64,000 bases of DNA from Bacteroides ihuae (GTDB lineage: Bacteria; Bacteroidota; Bacteroidia; Bacteroidales; Bacteroidaceae). Positions 35,591 through 44,619 of the stretch are shown one piece after another. Within the stretch, counting starts at the first letter, position 1; the number at the start of each line of letters is the position of its first letter. Below the pieces are notes generated by a model, which was given only the letters and a program-made list of their open reading frames with translations, ran no database searches and had not been told where the DNA came from. The DNA is taken from contig NZ_FNVX01000004.1 in the NCBI RefSeq assembly GCF_900104585.1, forward strand, positions 496,001 to 560,000, written 5' to 3'. The position numbers and the translations under genes were made by a program.

Positions 35591-38500
35591 TGTTGTTGTT
35601 CTATGATTTTTAGTTTCTTTTCTTGCCTACGGCTCATGTACAGGTACATGATAGGGATTATAAATCCATTCAACAGGGTTGAGCTCAACAATCCACCCAA
35701 TATAACTTTTGCCATCGGACTTTGTATCTCATTACCAGGTAGTTCTCCCCCTAGCGCTAATGGTATTAAAGCAAGACCAGATGATAGCGCTGTCATTAGA
35801 ATAGGGTTAAGTCGATCCAATGAACCATGAATAACACTTTCTTGAGCAGACATACCTGAAGCGCGTAAACTATTATATCTGTCCACAAGAAGCATCCCGT
35901 TTCTGGTTGCTATACCAAATAAGGAAATAAAGCCTATGATAGCAGGAATGCTCATGATGCCACTCGTGATATAAATACTAATGACTCCACCAATCAGAGC
36001 CAGTGGTAAATTCAGCAATATTACTAAGGATTGGGTAATACTCTTGAATTCTTTGAATAGCAGCAGAAAGATGATCAAAATAGAAAAGATAGAAGTAATA
36101 AGTATAATCCGCGAGGCAGCTTGTTCACTCTCAAACTGTCCACCATACTCTACATGATAACCTTCCGGTAATTGGATCTCAGCATCTATCTTCTTCTGAA
36201 CATCATTCACTACACCTCTTAAGTCTCGTCCGGACACATTAGCCGAAATAACGATTTTACGAGCTACATTTTCACGGTTAATGGTATTAGGGCCGGAGGA
36301 AGAAATAACATTAGCAATGTTCTCTAATGGTACTTTTTGCCCGTTAGCATCGACTATCAATTTCTTGATCCGTTCTACGCTCTCACGGCTAGTGTCATCC
36401 ACCTTCACTGTCAAATCAAAAGCACGATTCTCTTCATATACCTGAGACACAACTTCACCGCCTAACATAATATTTACAATATCAACAAATTGAGGAAGGG
36501 TAACACCGTATTTAGCCAACATCTCCCGTTTCGGTTCTATCTTAAGTTGTGGGCGTTCCACTTGCTGCTCTACATTCAAGTCGGCAATACCCTCTACATT
36601 CTGAATAGATGCTTTTATTTGATTTCCGATTTCATACATTTTGTTCAAATCCGCACCAAACAGCTTGATCGCAATATTTGCTCTTGTACCTGATAGCATG
36701 GCATCAATGCGGTGCGTAATAGGCGCTCCAATCTCAAGGTTTACACCAGATACAACTTTCATCTTTTCCCTAATTTCAGCTATCACCTCATCCTTCGAAC
36801 GTTTATCCAAAACAAAAGGGGCTTCAATCTCCGATGTGTTAACACCTAAAGCATGTTCATCCAATTCAGCACGTCCTGTTTTGCGCCCAACAGTTTGTAC
36901 TTCAGGAACAGATAATAAGATACGTTCAACCATTTGGCCAATCTTGTCCGATTCCTCTAATGAAATACCAGGCAAAGTGCTGACGTTGATTGTAAACGAC
37001 CCTTCATTAAAAGGTGGCAAGAAGCTACGACCGAACGAGGAAAGCATAATTATTGCAATGGTGAAAACGATAGCCGTCCCACCCAATACACTCTTTTTGT
37101 GTTGCAGAGTCCATGCTAATGCTTTGCCATAACCCAATTTAAGTTTCCGTGTCAGATAAGACTCTCGATTCTCTCTGTCACTTTTTGGACCACCCAATAA
37201 GTAACTGCATAACACAGGTGTAAGAGTCAATGCTACAACAGTGGAAGCAAACAATGCAATAACAAATGTGATTCCCAGCGGTGCCAACATTCTGCCCTCC
37301 ATTCCTGAGAGGAAAAACAGAGGAATAAAACTGGCCACAATAATAAGTGTAGAATTTAAAATTGGCATACGTACTTCTCTGGATGCTTCAAACACTACAT
37401 TGATCACATTCTGTTGCTCTTCTTTAGGTTTTTGCCTGTTCTCCCGAAGCCGCTTAAACACATTCTCCACATCCACAATGGCATCATCGACCAATGAGCC
37501 GATGGCAATCGCAATACCCCCTAAACTCATCGTATTGATCGTAAGTCCCATTATCTTAAGGGTTAAAAGAGCAACAATCACCGAAAGGGGAATCGTAATC
37601 AATGAGATGACGGTTGTTCGTACATTCATCAGGAAAATGAACAAGACGATAACCACGAATATTCCGCCCTCGTACAAAGACTTCTGCACATTGTCAATAG
37701 AGTTATCAATAAAGCGTGCCTGGCGGAAGATGTCAGTTGTTACTTTTACGTCTTTAGGCAATGTCTTTTGCAAGTCTGCGAGAGATTTGTCCAGTTTATC
37801 AGTCAATTCAAGTGTACTAGTGCTTGGCTGCTTAGTAACGGTTATGAGTACCGCCGGTTTTCCATGATCGGATGCTAAACCCAGTTTAGGAGTCTTTGCA
37901 CCTATTTTCACTTCTGCTACATTTTCAAGCACGATAGGAATCTTATTTACATTCTTAATAACTGCTTTTCGCAGTGCTTCTATCTTGTTGGTCGATAAAA
38001 TTCCACGAACAATAAATTCATTCCCATATTCATACAATACCCCTCCGGCTGCATTTTGATTCATCTCTTTAACGACAGCCATCACTTCATTCAAGCCAAT
38101 ACCATAATGCTTCATCTTGCCTGGGTTAAGCAATATCTGGTATTCTTTTATATCACCACCCATAACTGTCACTTGCGCCACACCACCTGTCGACAATAGT
38201 CGGGGACGAATATTCCAATCAGCCAATGTACGCAAATCCTGTAGCGAAGTTGTATCAGAAGTTAAGCCAATAATCATCATCTCACCCAAAATAGAAGACT
38301 GCGGACCCAAGGTAGGCTTTCCTACATTAGAAGGCAGTGCGTCACCAACAACTGCGAGTTTTTCAGAGACAATTTGTCTGGCCTTATAGATATCCGTCCC
38401 CCAGTTAAACTCAACCCATACGATAGAAAATCCGGTAGTAGAAGAAGAGCGTACACGTCGTACATCTGTAGCACCATTTACTGCCGTTTCAACAGGAAAA

Positions 38501-38697
38501 GTAACCAAGCGTTCCACCTCTTCAGGAGCCATGCCTTTGGCTTCTGTCATAACCACGACAGTAGGAGCATTTAAGTCTGGAAAAACATCTACCTCCATGT
38601 TGGTAGCAGTATAGCTTCCCGCTATTATCAACAATAGAGCCCCTATAAGAACAACGATACGGTTGTTCAGAGAAAATTTAATGATCTTATTTAGCAT
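35587..38697 (-). CDS. CusA/CzcA-type heavy-metal RND efflux pump
   Basis: The 1036-residue product is a full-length HME-RND pump with twelve predicted helices: N-terminal helix IVVLIGALLLIIAGSYTA, a large periplasmic loop, helices 2-6, then a second repeat ending IIPIMYLYMSRRQEKK. The TM4 signature is AIGSLVDDAIVDVEN, so it lacks the first Asp of CzcA (DFG...) and looks more like CusA. The metal cannot be fixed from this. Its position after the Zn/Cd ATPase and a Fur-family regulator suggests zinc or a related divalent ion. It uses the proton gradient to move ions to the adaptor and channel. Confidence 0.92.
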   Translation of the reverse strand: MLNKIIKFSLNNRIVVLIGALLLIIAGSYTATNMEVDVFPDLNAPTVVVMTEAKGMAPEEVERLVTFPVETAVNGATDVRRVRSSSTTGFSIVWVEFNWGTDIYKARQIVSEKLAVVGDALPSNVGKPTLGPQSSILGEMMIIGLTSDTTSLQDLRTLADWNIRPRLLSTGGVAQVTVMGGDIKEYQILLNPGKMKHYGIGLNEVMAVVKEMNQNAAGGVLYEYGNEFIVRGILSTNKIEALRKAVIKNVNKIPIVLENVAEVKIGAKTPKLGLASDHGKPAVLITVTKQPSTSTLELTDKLDKSLADLQKTLPKDVKVTTDIFRQARFIDNSIDNVQKSLYEGGIFVVIVLFIFLMNVRTTVISLITIPLSVIVALLTLKIMGLTINTMSLGGIAIAIGSLVDDAIVDVENVFKRLRENRQKPKEEQQNVINVVFEASREVRMPILNSTLIIVASFIPLFFLSGMEGRMLAPLGITFVIALFASTVVALTLTPVLCSYLLGGPKSDRENRESYLTRKLKLGYGKALAWTLQHKKSVLGGTAIVFTIAIIMLSSFGRSFLPPFNEGSFTINVSTLPGISLEESDKIGQMVERILLSVPEVQTVGRKTGRAELDEHALGVNTSEIEAPFVLDKRSKDEVIAEIREKMKVVSGVNLEIGAPITHRIDAMLSGTRANIAIKLFGADLNKMYEIGNQIKASIQNVEGIADLNVEQQVERPQLKIEPKREMLAKYGVTLPQFVDIVNIMLGGEVVSQVYEENRAFDLTVKVDDTSRESVERIKKLIVDANGQKVPLENIANVISSSGPNTINRENVARKIVISANVSGRDLRGVVNDVQKKIDAEIQLPEGYHVEYGGQFESEQAASRIILITSIFSILIIFLLLFKEFKSITQSLVILLNLPLALIGGVISIYITSGIMSIPAIIGFISLFGIATRNGMLLVDRYNSLRASGMSAQESVIHGSLDRLNPILMTALSSGLALIPLALGGELPGNEIQSPMAKVILGGLLSSTLLNGFIIPIMYLYMSRRQEKKLKIIEQQQ

Positions 38698-38713
38698 GAT
38701 TTCTTTTCTTTAA

Positions 38714-39865
38714 TTAATGAGAGTGAGAATGACCTTCAGGCACCACAGAAGTATTTGCAGCAAGCTTCACTTGATAAGTACCTTTGGTAACAATTTTATC
38801 TCCATCTTTTAAACCTGAAAGGATCTTCACTCTTTCTCCATTACTCTGCCCGAGTATCACTTCCCGTTTAGCAAACCCTTCTTCATCTAACTGTATATAA
38901 GCAAAATATAAGCCTTGTTCTTCAGTCAAAGCTGAAACAGGAATAGAAATTACATTATCTTGTGGAGCAGATAGCAAGTAAACTTCCGCATAAGAACCGG
39001 GTATAATATCACCTATATTATCAAACTCGAAAGTAATCGGGATGTAAAAAGACGATTGGTCAGAAGCTTTCCCAAAAGACAATAAACGACCATTCAAGTC
39101 TGATAATTTATAAACTCTATTGCTATAAGACATCACAAAGTTGGCGCTCCTTATATTCTTTAATTCATTGAAATCGCTCTCGGATACTTCAGCTCGCAAC
39201 TGTAATCTTCTGTTTTTGGATACAGTAGCAATAGGCTGACCGACGGATACATATTCTCCCTGATTAACCAATCGATTTTTAATATATCCGCTTATGGGAG
39301 ACGTAACTTTTACACCTGTAGCAGTTACATTAGCAGCTTGTGCTTTATAAACAGTCTTGGCATTTTCATACCGTAAACGCGTCTGCTCAAATTCTTTGGC
39401 TGAGATAATTTTATCTTTTATCAAGCTCTCAGAACGTTGGTAGTCTTTCAGAGCCATTTCATAAGCAATTTTTGCTTTGGCTATCGGATCACCGTCATAA
39501 AGATTCTTAGCCGATAAAGTTACAATAGTAGCACCAGCACTAACGGATGCTCCCTCTGTGATAGATTGATTAGGAAAAGCGACAATGCCATTTGATGTAG
39601 CTACAATAGTCACTTCATCTCCTTGTGCCGCCTGTATTTGTCCACTAGTCTTAATTACTTCGCTAAATACTCCGGGCTTAACGCTCTGAACTTCTAGCCC
39701 AACAGTCTTTGCCTTCGCTTTAGTAAACACTATTTCATCAGCATGTTCACCTTCATGCTCATGACGATCTCCCTCTTTATGTTCAGAAGATTCTCCGTTA
39801 TGCTTATTATTACAAGCCGCTAAAGATATGATTGTTGCAAATATGATAAATAGATACCTTTTCAT
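38714..39865 (-). CDS. RND periplasmic adaptor lipoprotein (CzcB/CusB-like)
   Basis: The start at 39865 gives a lipoprotein signal (MKRYLFIIFATIISLAAC); the longer frame to 39934 lacks a plausible leader. A His/Glu-rich segment (about 24-50: EHKEGDRHEHEGEHADE) follows the lipid anchor and may bind metal. Then the membrane-fusion hairpin and lipoyl-like halves: VVKTSGQIQAAQGDEV-type start and VKVTSPISGYIKNRLVNQGE. The C-terminal domain ends in HSHSH. It connects the RND pump to the outer-membrane channel. It lies 16 bp before the pump gene. Confidence 0.92.
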   Translation of the reverse strand: MKRYLFIIFATIISLAACNNKHNGESSEHKEGDRHEHEGEHADEIVFTKAKAKTVGLEVQSVKPGVFSEVIKTSGQIQAAQGDEVTIVATSNGIVAFPNQSITEGASVSAGATIVTLSAKNLYDGDPIAKAKIAYEMALKDYQRSESLIKDKIISAKEFEQTRLRYENAKTVYKAQAANVTATGVKVTSPISGYIKNRLVNQGEYVSVGQPIATVSKNRRLQLRAEVSESDFNELKNIRSANFVMSYSNRVYKLSDLNGRLLSFGKASDQSSFYIPITFEFDNIGDIIPGSYAEVYLLSAPQDNVISIPVSALTEEQGLYFAYIQLDEEGFAKREVILGQSNGERVKILSGLKDGDKIVTKGTYQVKLAANTSVVPEGHSHSH

Positions 39866-40036
39866 TGTTTTATTATTTTTTGAATTGGATAGAAAGAGAA
39901 ATGTCACCTTGGTGCCTATCATAGAAAGACGCACAAGAGAACGAACAGCAACACAAGGGATGCTATTCTTGTATCTAACCTATCAGTTAGTTACAAAAAG
40001 AAAGCAATTTTTATTTATTGTATGAAAATAAAATGC

Positions 40037-40465
40037 TTAGGATAAGCAAGAGGGGGGAGCACGCAATCCAGTGCTTTCGCCAAGCACTACGGGCGTATAA
40101 GACAGAACAAACTCACCGTATGTTATGTCAGCGTGTAATAAATCGGCACTATAAGTTAAGTAGGTAGCAAACAGACACAGAGTAGGAAAAAGGGCTAAAT
40201 TGTCACCACTACCGTGAGAGACAACCTTATTCCTTATAGTCTCGGAAGAGGAAACACATTCGGCATTAGTTGAGCACGTTTTTCCCTGATGAGTATCTCC
40301 GGCTGCATTATGATGCGTATGTTCATCATTATATGTATGATCTTTTTCACATGTCTCCATAGCAAAACAGATCACTCCCCGATGGTGATGGTGTGGAATA
40401 GCAGAGAACACGAGAAGTAACAGTGTTGCTATTGCTATGGGTACTATGGATAATATACGTTTCAT
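40037..40465 (-). CDS. Small His-rich exported protein in metal efflux operon
   Basis: The 142-residue product has a membrane or signal helix (PIAIATLLLLVFSAIP) followed by HHHHRGVICF and a metal-ligand-rich stretch (ETCEKDHTYNDEHTHHNA, then HQGKTC). A second hydrophobic stretch and the ending LRAPPSCLS recall short proteins encoded in heavy-metal RND operons of Bacteroidetes. I think the family is called DUF6769, but I am not sure. It may bind or buffer metal in the periplasm. A -7-like TATTTTTG lies upstream at 40486-40493. It sits between the Fur regulator and the adaptor. Confidence 0.75.
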   Translation of the reverse strand: MKRILSIVPIAIATLLLLVFSAIPHHHHRGVICFAMETCEKDHTYNDEHTHHNAAGDTHQGKTCSTNAECVSSSETIRNKVVSHGSGDNLALFPTLCLFATYLTYSADLLHADITYGEFVLSYTPVVLGESTGLRAPPSCLS

Positions 40466-40543
40466 CTAACTCTTGTAATTCTTTGCAAAAATAAAAATAA
40501 AAACTTGGAACTTAATTACCAACGTGTTACAAAATCATTTTTT

Positions 40544-40981
40544 TTAACCATCGGTATGTTCTAATTTAGCAGAACAATCAACACAAAGTCCTTTTAAAAC
40601 ATAATTGATGCTTTGCAAGGTAAATCCTTTAGGTAGTTCCACTATAGGAATATGAATATTTTCAAGGCAAAACGTCTTATGGCAATTCTCACAACAAAAA
40701 TGGGAATGCAAATCTTCCACAGAACAAGTACAAGCATTGCCACAAACCGCATACTTTAATGATCCCGTACCATCATCTATACTGTGTATAAGACGATGGG
40801 AAAGGAAGAGGGTAATGGTGCGAAAGATCGTTGATTTGTCTACAGTATCCAATAGGTTCTCCAGATCGAGCAGAGAAACAGCTCGTTCTGACTGCATCAT
40901 CGTTTTTAAGATCAGTATCCGGATGGAAGTCGGCTTTATATTCCTCTTCGCCAGTTTATCCAAAGGTTCATTATTTTCCAT
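40544..40981 (-). CDS. Fur-family metal-responsive regulator
   Basis: The start MENNEPLDKLAKRNIKPTSI (40981) is chosen, because the longer frame to 41068 overlaps the ATPase and reads as low-complexity. The winged helix (TSIRILILKTMMQSERAVSL, KSTIFRTITLFLSHRLIH) and dimerisation domain are of the Fur/Zur type. Two CxxC pairs (CENC and CVDC) would form the structural zinc site, and a Cys/His-rich stretch (CGNACTCSVEDLHSHFCC) holds the sensory ligands. It is in an operon with the Zn/Cd ATPase and would control the efflux genes; a palindrome in the ATPase promoter is a possible binding site. Confidence 0.85.
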   Translation of the reverse strand: MENNEPLDKLAKRNIKPTSIRILILKTMMQSERAVSLLDLENLLDTVDKSTIFRTITLFLSHRLIHSIDDGTGSLKYAVCGNACTCSVEDLHSHFCCENCHKTFCLENIHIPIVELPKGFTLQSINYVLKGLCVDCSAKLEHTDG

Positions 40982-40986
40982 ACACC

Positions 40987-42933
40987 TTATTTTATCATTT
41001 TTTGTATTCGCACAGCGTTCATTATTGCAATCAACGCAACACCTACATCGGCAAAAACAGCCTCCCATAAAGTCGCCAACCCGCCGGCACCCAATATCAT
41101 CACCAGTAATTTTACTCCAAATGCCAATGATATGTTTTGTCTTATAATTCGTTGGGTAAGCCGCCCGATTTCAATAGCAGTGGCAACCTTTGAAGGTTGA
41201 TCTGTCTGTATCACAACATCTGCCGTTTCAATAGCTGCGTCACTACCTAATCCTCCCATTGCAATCCCTACATTACTTAAAGCAAGAACCGGAGCGTCGT
41301 TCATTCCATCGCCCACGAAAGCTATCTTGTTTTCTTTATTCCGTTTTAATTCTTCGATATGCTTTACTTTTCCTTCAGGCAACAAATCACCGTAGGCCTG
41401 ATTGATTCCCAGCTCTTCCGCAAAGTTAGTAACAATACTCTGCTTGTCACCCGACAGTATCTGAATATTTTGAATGTTTAGTGCTTTCAGTCTTCTTATT
41501 GCCTCCACAGCATCCTCTTTCAATTCATCAGCCAGCAATACATACCCCACATATTTGTTACCGATTGCACAAACCACTATCGTTTCTGCAATAGAAAGTA
41601 GTTCTGAAGGAAATGTAATATGAAATTTTAAAAGCAATCGAGTATTTCCTACTAGCACTATATTATTGTTTATTTCAGCTTTTAAACCGTGTCCCGCAAT
41701 TTCGGTCACATTACTTGTAGGTACAAATTCGACATACTGCTTTTCGGCATAATGCACAATCGCTTGTGCTATCGGGTGTGTACTCTTACTTTCCACCGAA
41801 GCTATTAATCCTATTAATTCTTTTTGGGAAATATCAGAAGTAGATTGGCACGATTGTACTTCAAATGTTCCTTTCGTAAGCGTTCCTGTTTTGTCGAATA
41901 CCACCGTATTTATTTTCGTAATAGCATCCAAATAATTGCCTCCTTTAAATAAGATGCCCAAACGTGAAGCAGCACCAATACCACCGAAATATCCTAATGG
42001 GATACTGATAACCAATGCACATGGACAAGAGATCACAAGAAAGACCAATGCTTTGTACAACCAATCATTGAATAGAAACCCGAACTGGGAATTTATAAAT
42101 GAATAGATGAACGGTATTAAAACAATTAATAGCGCCAATCCGATAACGATAGGTGTATAAATATGGGCAAACTTTCGGATAAAAAGTTCTGCCGGTGCTT
42201 TCCGTTCAGAAGCATCTTGCACTAATTCCAGAATGCGCGCCAAAGTACTCTTATCAAAAGGTTTCGTTACTTTGATGCGAATAACGTTATCAGTTACAAT
42301 CATTCCGGCAAGTACCTCTTCACCACACCGGATCTTCCGCGGCACACTTTCACCCGTTAATGCGGCTGTATTGAAAGCAGCAGCTTCACTAAGCATCGTT
42401 CCGTCCAATGGCACACGTTCTCCCGCTTTGACTTCTATTATTTCATCTACTTGTACCAGCTTAGGTGTCTCAGAGATGAGTATGCCCTCTCTAACAACCA
42501 TTGCCTTTTCGGGCCTGACGTCCAATAGATCACTAATATTCCGTTTTGCCTTATCTACTGCTCTACCTTGAAAAAGCTCTCCTATCGAATAAAACAACAT
42601 GACTGCCACTCCTTCCGGATATTCGCCAATATAAAAAGCTCCGATAGTGGCAACAGACATTAAAGTGAATTCACTAAAGAAATCTTTATGAATGATACTG
42701 CTCCATGCTTCTTTCATCACGGGCAATCCCACAGGGAGATAGGCTAAGAAATGCCACACAAAAAAGACATAGCGCTCATGGAAGAAAGCAAAATCCAAAG
42801 CGTTCATTGCGATACCGCCTATAAGCATTACCGATGAAAGTAGTATCTTCCAATACTCACTGATAAGAGTAGACTCCTCTTTACTATTTTGCACCTGCTC
42901 ACATTCATGTGCATGACATTTGCATTGTCCCAT
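40987..42933 (-). CDS. Zn/Cd-type heavy-metal P1B-ATPase
   Basis: The 648-residue product starts with a Cys/His-rich tail (MGQCKCHAHECEQ) and no full CxxC metal-binding domain. It has the metal site SCPCALVIS in the sixth helix, phosphorylation DKTGTLT, HP motif (STHPIAQ) and hinge GDGMNDAPVLALS. Near the C-terminus, GVKLLVMIL and FADVGVALIAIMNA hold the Lys and Asp that mark Zn2+/Cd2+/Pb2+ pumps (ZntA Lys693 and Asp714). So it exports divalent soft metals from the cytoplasm. It is the first gene of the efflux operon. Confidence 0.92.
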   Translation of the reverse strand: MGQCKCHAHECEQVQNSKEESTLISEYWKILLSSVMLIGGIAMNALDFAFFHERYVFFVWHFLAYLPVGLPVMKEAWSSIIHKDFFSEFTLMSVATIGAFYIGEYPEGVAVMLFYSIGELFQGRAVDKAKRNISDLLDVRPEKAMVVREGILISETPKLVQVDEIIEVKAGERVPLDGTMLSEAAAFNTAALTGESVPRKIRCGEEVLAGMIVTDNVIRIKVTKPFDKSTLARILELVQDASERKAPAELFIRKFAHIYTPIVIGLALLIVLIPFIYSFINSQFGFLFNDWLYKALVFLVISCPCALVISIPLGYFGGIGAASRLGILFKGGNYLDAITKINTVVFDKTGTLTKGTFEVQSCQSTSDISQKELIGLIASVESKSTHPIAQAIVHYAEKQYVEFVPTSNVTEIAGHGLKAEINNNIVLVGNTRLLLKFHITFPSELLSIAETIVVCAIGNKYVGYVLLADELKEDAVEAIRRLKALNIQNIQILSGDKQSIVTNFAEELGINQAYGDLLPEGKVKHIEELKRNKENKIAFVGDGMNDAPVLALSNVGIAMGGLGSDAAIETADVVIQTDQPSKVATAIEIGRLTQRIIRQNISLAFGVKLLVMILGAGGLATLWEAVFADVGVALIAIMNAVRIQKMIK

Positions 42934-42958
42934 ATTCGTATCTTTTTTATTTCTGCTG

Positions 42959-42966
42959 CAAAGATA
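42959..42966 (-). promoter_or_regulatory. Promoter of the metal efflux operon
   Basis: Minus strand TATCTTTG, an exact -7. A TTTG lies 17 bp upstream of it, a little close. The palindrome at 42979-42993 overlaps the -33 region. Confidence 0.55.
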
Positions 42967-42978
42967 GCGACTAGGGGG

Positions 42979-42993
42979 TGCAACAAAGTTGCA
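42979..42993. promoter_or_regulatory. Possible operator for the Fur-family regulator
   Basis: Perfect hyphenated palindrome TGCAAC-AAA-GTTGCA overlapping the -33 region of the efflux promoter. Binding by a repressor here would block RNA polymerase. The link to the Fur-family protein encoded in the operon is inferred from position only. Confidence 0.4.
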
Positions 42994-43055
42994 AAGTTTA
43001 AAGAGAGGTTTTATACGAAGAGAAGGGCCGGAAAAAGAAAAGGTTTTACTGCAAC

Positions 43056-43391
43056 TTATCGCTGAAACATTTCAAAGTGATCTTTCGCCCAAGAAGTAAG
43101 GCTAAGAATGTGAGGCATCAGAGAATGGCCAACTTCTGTTAGGGAATATTCCACACGTGGTGGTACCTCCGGATAAACTTTTCGATGAACCAGTTTATCG
43201 GCTTCCAAACGCTTCAAGGTAGACGATAACATCTTTTGAGAAATATCAATCATCTCTTTCTGAATCTCGCTAAAACGCAAAGTTCCCTTAGTATCTAATA
43301 TATATAATATCAACATTGACCATTTATCACCAAAGCGATCAACCACATGCCGAATCGGACAATGTGAATATTCAATTGGAAGCTCTTTCAT
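43056..43391 (-). CDS. HxlR-family transcriptional regulator
   Basis: The 111-residue product has the HxlR winged helix: CPIRHVVDRFGDKWSMLILY, with the Cys at residue 11 often used for sensing electrophiles, LRFSEIQKEMIDISQKMLSS and a wing at PPRVEYSLTEVG. It diverges from the NAD(P)-binding protein gene at 43647 and probably represses it and itself. The trigger is not known; HxlR proteins often respond to aldehydes or thiol stress. Confidence 0.9.
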   Translation of the reverse strand: MKELPIEYSHCPIRHVVDRFGDKWSMLILYILDTKGTLRFSEIQKEMIDISQKMLSSTLKRLEADKLVHRKVYPEVPPRVEYSLTEVGHSLMPHILSLTSWAKDHFEMFQR

Positions 43392-43416
43392 TCTTACTTA
43401 ATTTTGTAACTGCCTG

Positions 43417-43448
43417 CAAATCTACAAAACTATCTTTTAGTAACCAAG
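43417..43448 (-). promoter_or_regulatory. Promoter of the HxlR-type gene
   Basis: Minus strand: CTTG (43448-43445), 20-bp spacer, TAGATTTG (43424-43417, exact -7). It is 26 bp before the ATG. Confidence 0.6.
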
Positions 43449-43562
43449 TATGCATTATTAATTAACTAACAATAAGAACAAAGTATGTTAAAGGTATTTT
43501 CGTAAACCTTTGTCATTCAACAATTGTTACGTACAGGTAAGCGGCTTACTCTTTTGTGCCCT

Positions 43563-43594
43563 CTTGCAAAGTATAAATCACCTCTCTATCTTTG
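43563..43594 (+). promoter_or_regulatory. Promoter of the NAD(P)-binding protein gene
   Basis: CTTG (43563-43566), 20-bp spacer, TATCTTTG (43587-43594, exact -7). It diverges from the HxlR promoter about 140 bp away, so one repressor could control both. Confidence 0.6.
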
Positions 43595-43646
43595 TGTCAT
43601 AACTTTAATAAAAAGCAGAGTAACAAATAACTAACAGAATAATAAA

Positions 43647-44297
43647 ATGAAGAAAATTGTACTAATCGGAGCTAGTGGCTTCGTCGGTTCAGCCATTCTA
43701 AACGAGGCTCTAAACAGAGGACATCAAGTAACAGCAGTGGTTCGCAATCCGGATAAGATTTCGACTAAACATGCTAATCTAACGATTACAAAAGGAGATG
43801 TTTCATCGGAAGAAGCAGTTAAAGTTCTAAGTGAAGGTGCCGATGCAGTAATCAGTGCCTACAATCCCGGATGGGCAAACCCAGACATCTATGACGAGAC
43901 ATTAAAGAATTATTCGGCTATTTTGAGTGGCGTAAAAGCGGCTGGAGTGAAACGCTTACTTTGCGTAGGTGGCGCCGGAACATTATTCGTGGCTCCCGGT
44001 GTCCGTTTGCTGGACGCTGTTGAATTGCCCGAGGCAATTCTGCCCGGAGTAAAGTCGTTGGGTAAATTCTACTTGGAAGTCCTTTCTGCAGAAAAAGAGA
44101 TTGACTGGGTGTTCTTTTCACCTGCCGGCAACATTGCTCCGGGCGAACGCACAGGCAAATTCCGTTTAGGCAAAGATGACTTGATTGTAGACGCCGAAGG
44201 TAAGAGCAACATCTCCGTAGAAGATTATGCTGTTGCCATGATCGATGAGTTAGAAGCTCCCGCTCATCATCAAGAACGTTTTACTATCGGATATTAA
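43647..44297 (+). CDS. NAD(P)-binding atypical SDR (NmrA/YwnB-like)
   Basis: The 216-residue product opens with the Rossmann loop GASGFVGSAI (about 8-17) and has GDVSSEEAVKVL and VISAYNPG segments of the atypical short-chain dehydrogenase family. The catalytic YxxxK is not evident, as in NmrA-type proteins. It probably reduces or senses a small reactive compound under control of the divergent HxlR regulator. The exact reaction is unknown. Confidence 0.88.
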   Translation: MKKIVLIGASGFVGSAILNEALNRGHQVTAVVRNPDKISTKHANLTITKGDVSSEEAVKVLSEGADAVISAYNPGWANPDIYDETLKNYSAILSGVKAAGVKRLLCVGGAGTLFVAPGVRLLDAVELPEAILPGVKSLGKFYLEVLSAEKEIDWVFFSPAGNIAPGERTGKFRLGKDDLIVDAEGKSNISVEDYAVAMIDELEAPAHHQERFTIGY

Positions 44298-44376
44298 ATA
44301 TTCTTCCCTATCACTGCTCATTCCTTTTTCTGAGTGGGCAGTGTATCGAATGTAAATATATTACACCTAGCCATAC

Positions 44377-44470
44377 AAGCCTTCTGAGAGGGGTTTGGTG
44401 AACTAACTAGTTAGCCGCGGTGAATTAACTAGATCAGCGTGGTGAAGTAGTTAATTCACCACGCTGATCT
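44377..44470. repeat. Intergenic 22-bp tandem repeat element, copy B
   Basis: It matches copy A (18492-18578) on the opposite strand over about 90 bp, including the AAGCCTTCTGA flank. It contains three 22-bp units. The last unit forms a perfect 16-bp stem (44431-44446 with 44455-44470) with an 8-nt loop. It lies after the SDR gene but has no T run. Confidence 0.75.
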
Positions 44471-44550
44471 TATATGATCAATAAAATTAGAGCTATTTGT
44501 AAACATAATTACTTATGACCGATAAAACTGTAAGAGCATAAAAAAATAAT

Positions 44551-44578
44551 CTCTATACTGCACACATATAGTATAGAG
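44551..44578 (-). terminator. Terminator after the inositol-lipid operon
   Basis: A 9-bp stem (44551-44559 with 44570-44578). On the minus strand it is followed by ATTATTTTTTT, as an intrinsic terminator for the HAD gene that ends at 44620. Confidence 0.75.
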
Positions 44579-44619
44579 TTTGTACTGCTCTACATTGCTC
44601 TTTTACTTTAGTTAATCAC

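Noticed and set aside
37241..37867. Plus-strand frame of 208 codons
   Set aside because: It is antisense to the RND pump gene, with no start context and low-complexity composition typical of a shadow frame.
40981..41068. Longer start for the Fur-family gene at 41068
   Set aside because: The extra 29 residues overlap the ATPase 3' end and are Cys/Arg-rich without family resemblance.
44431..44470. 16-bp stem in repeat copy B considered as a terminator of the SDR gene
   Set aside because: No T run follows and the same sequence family occurs elsewhere, so it was listed as part of the repeat.
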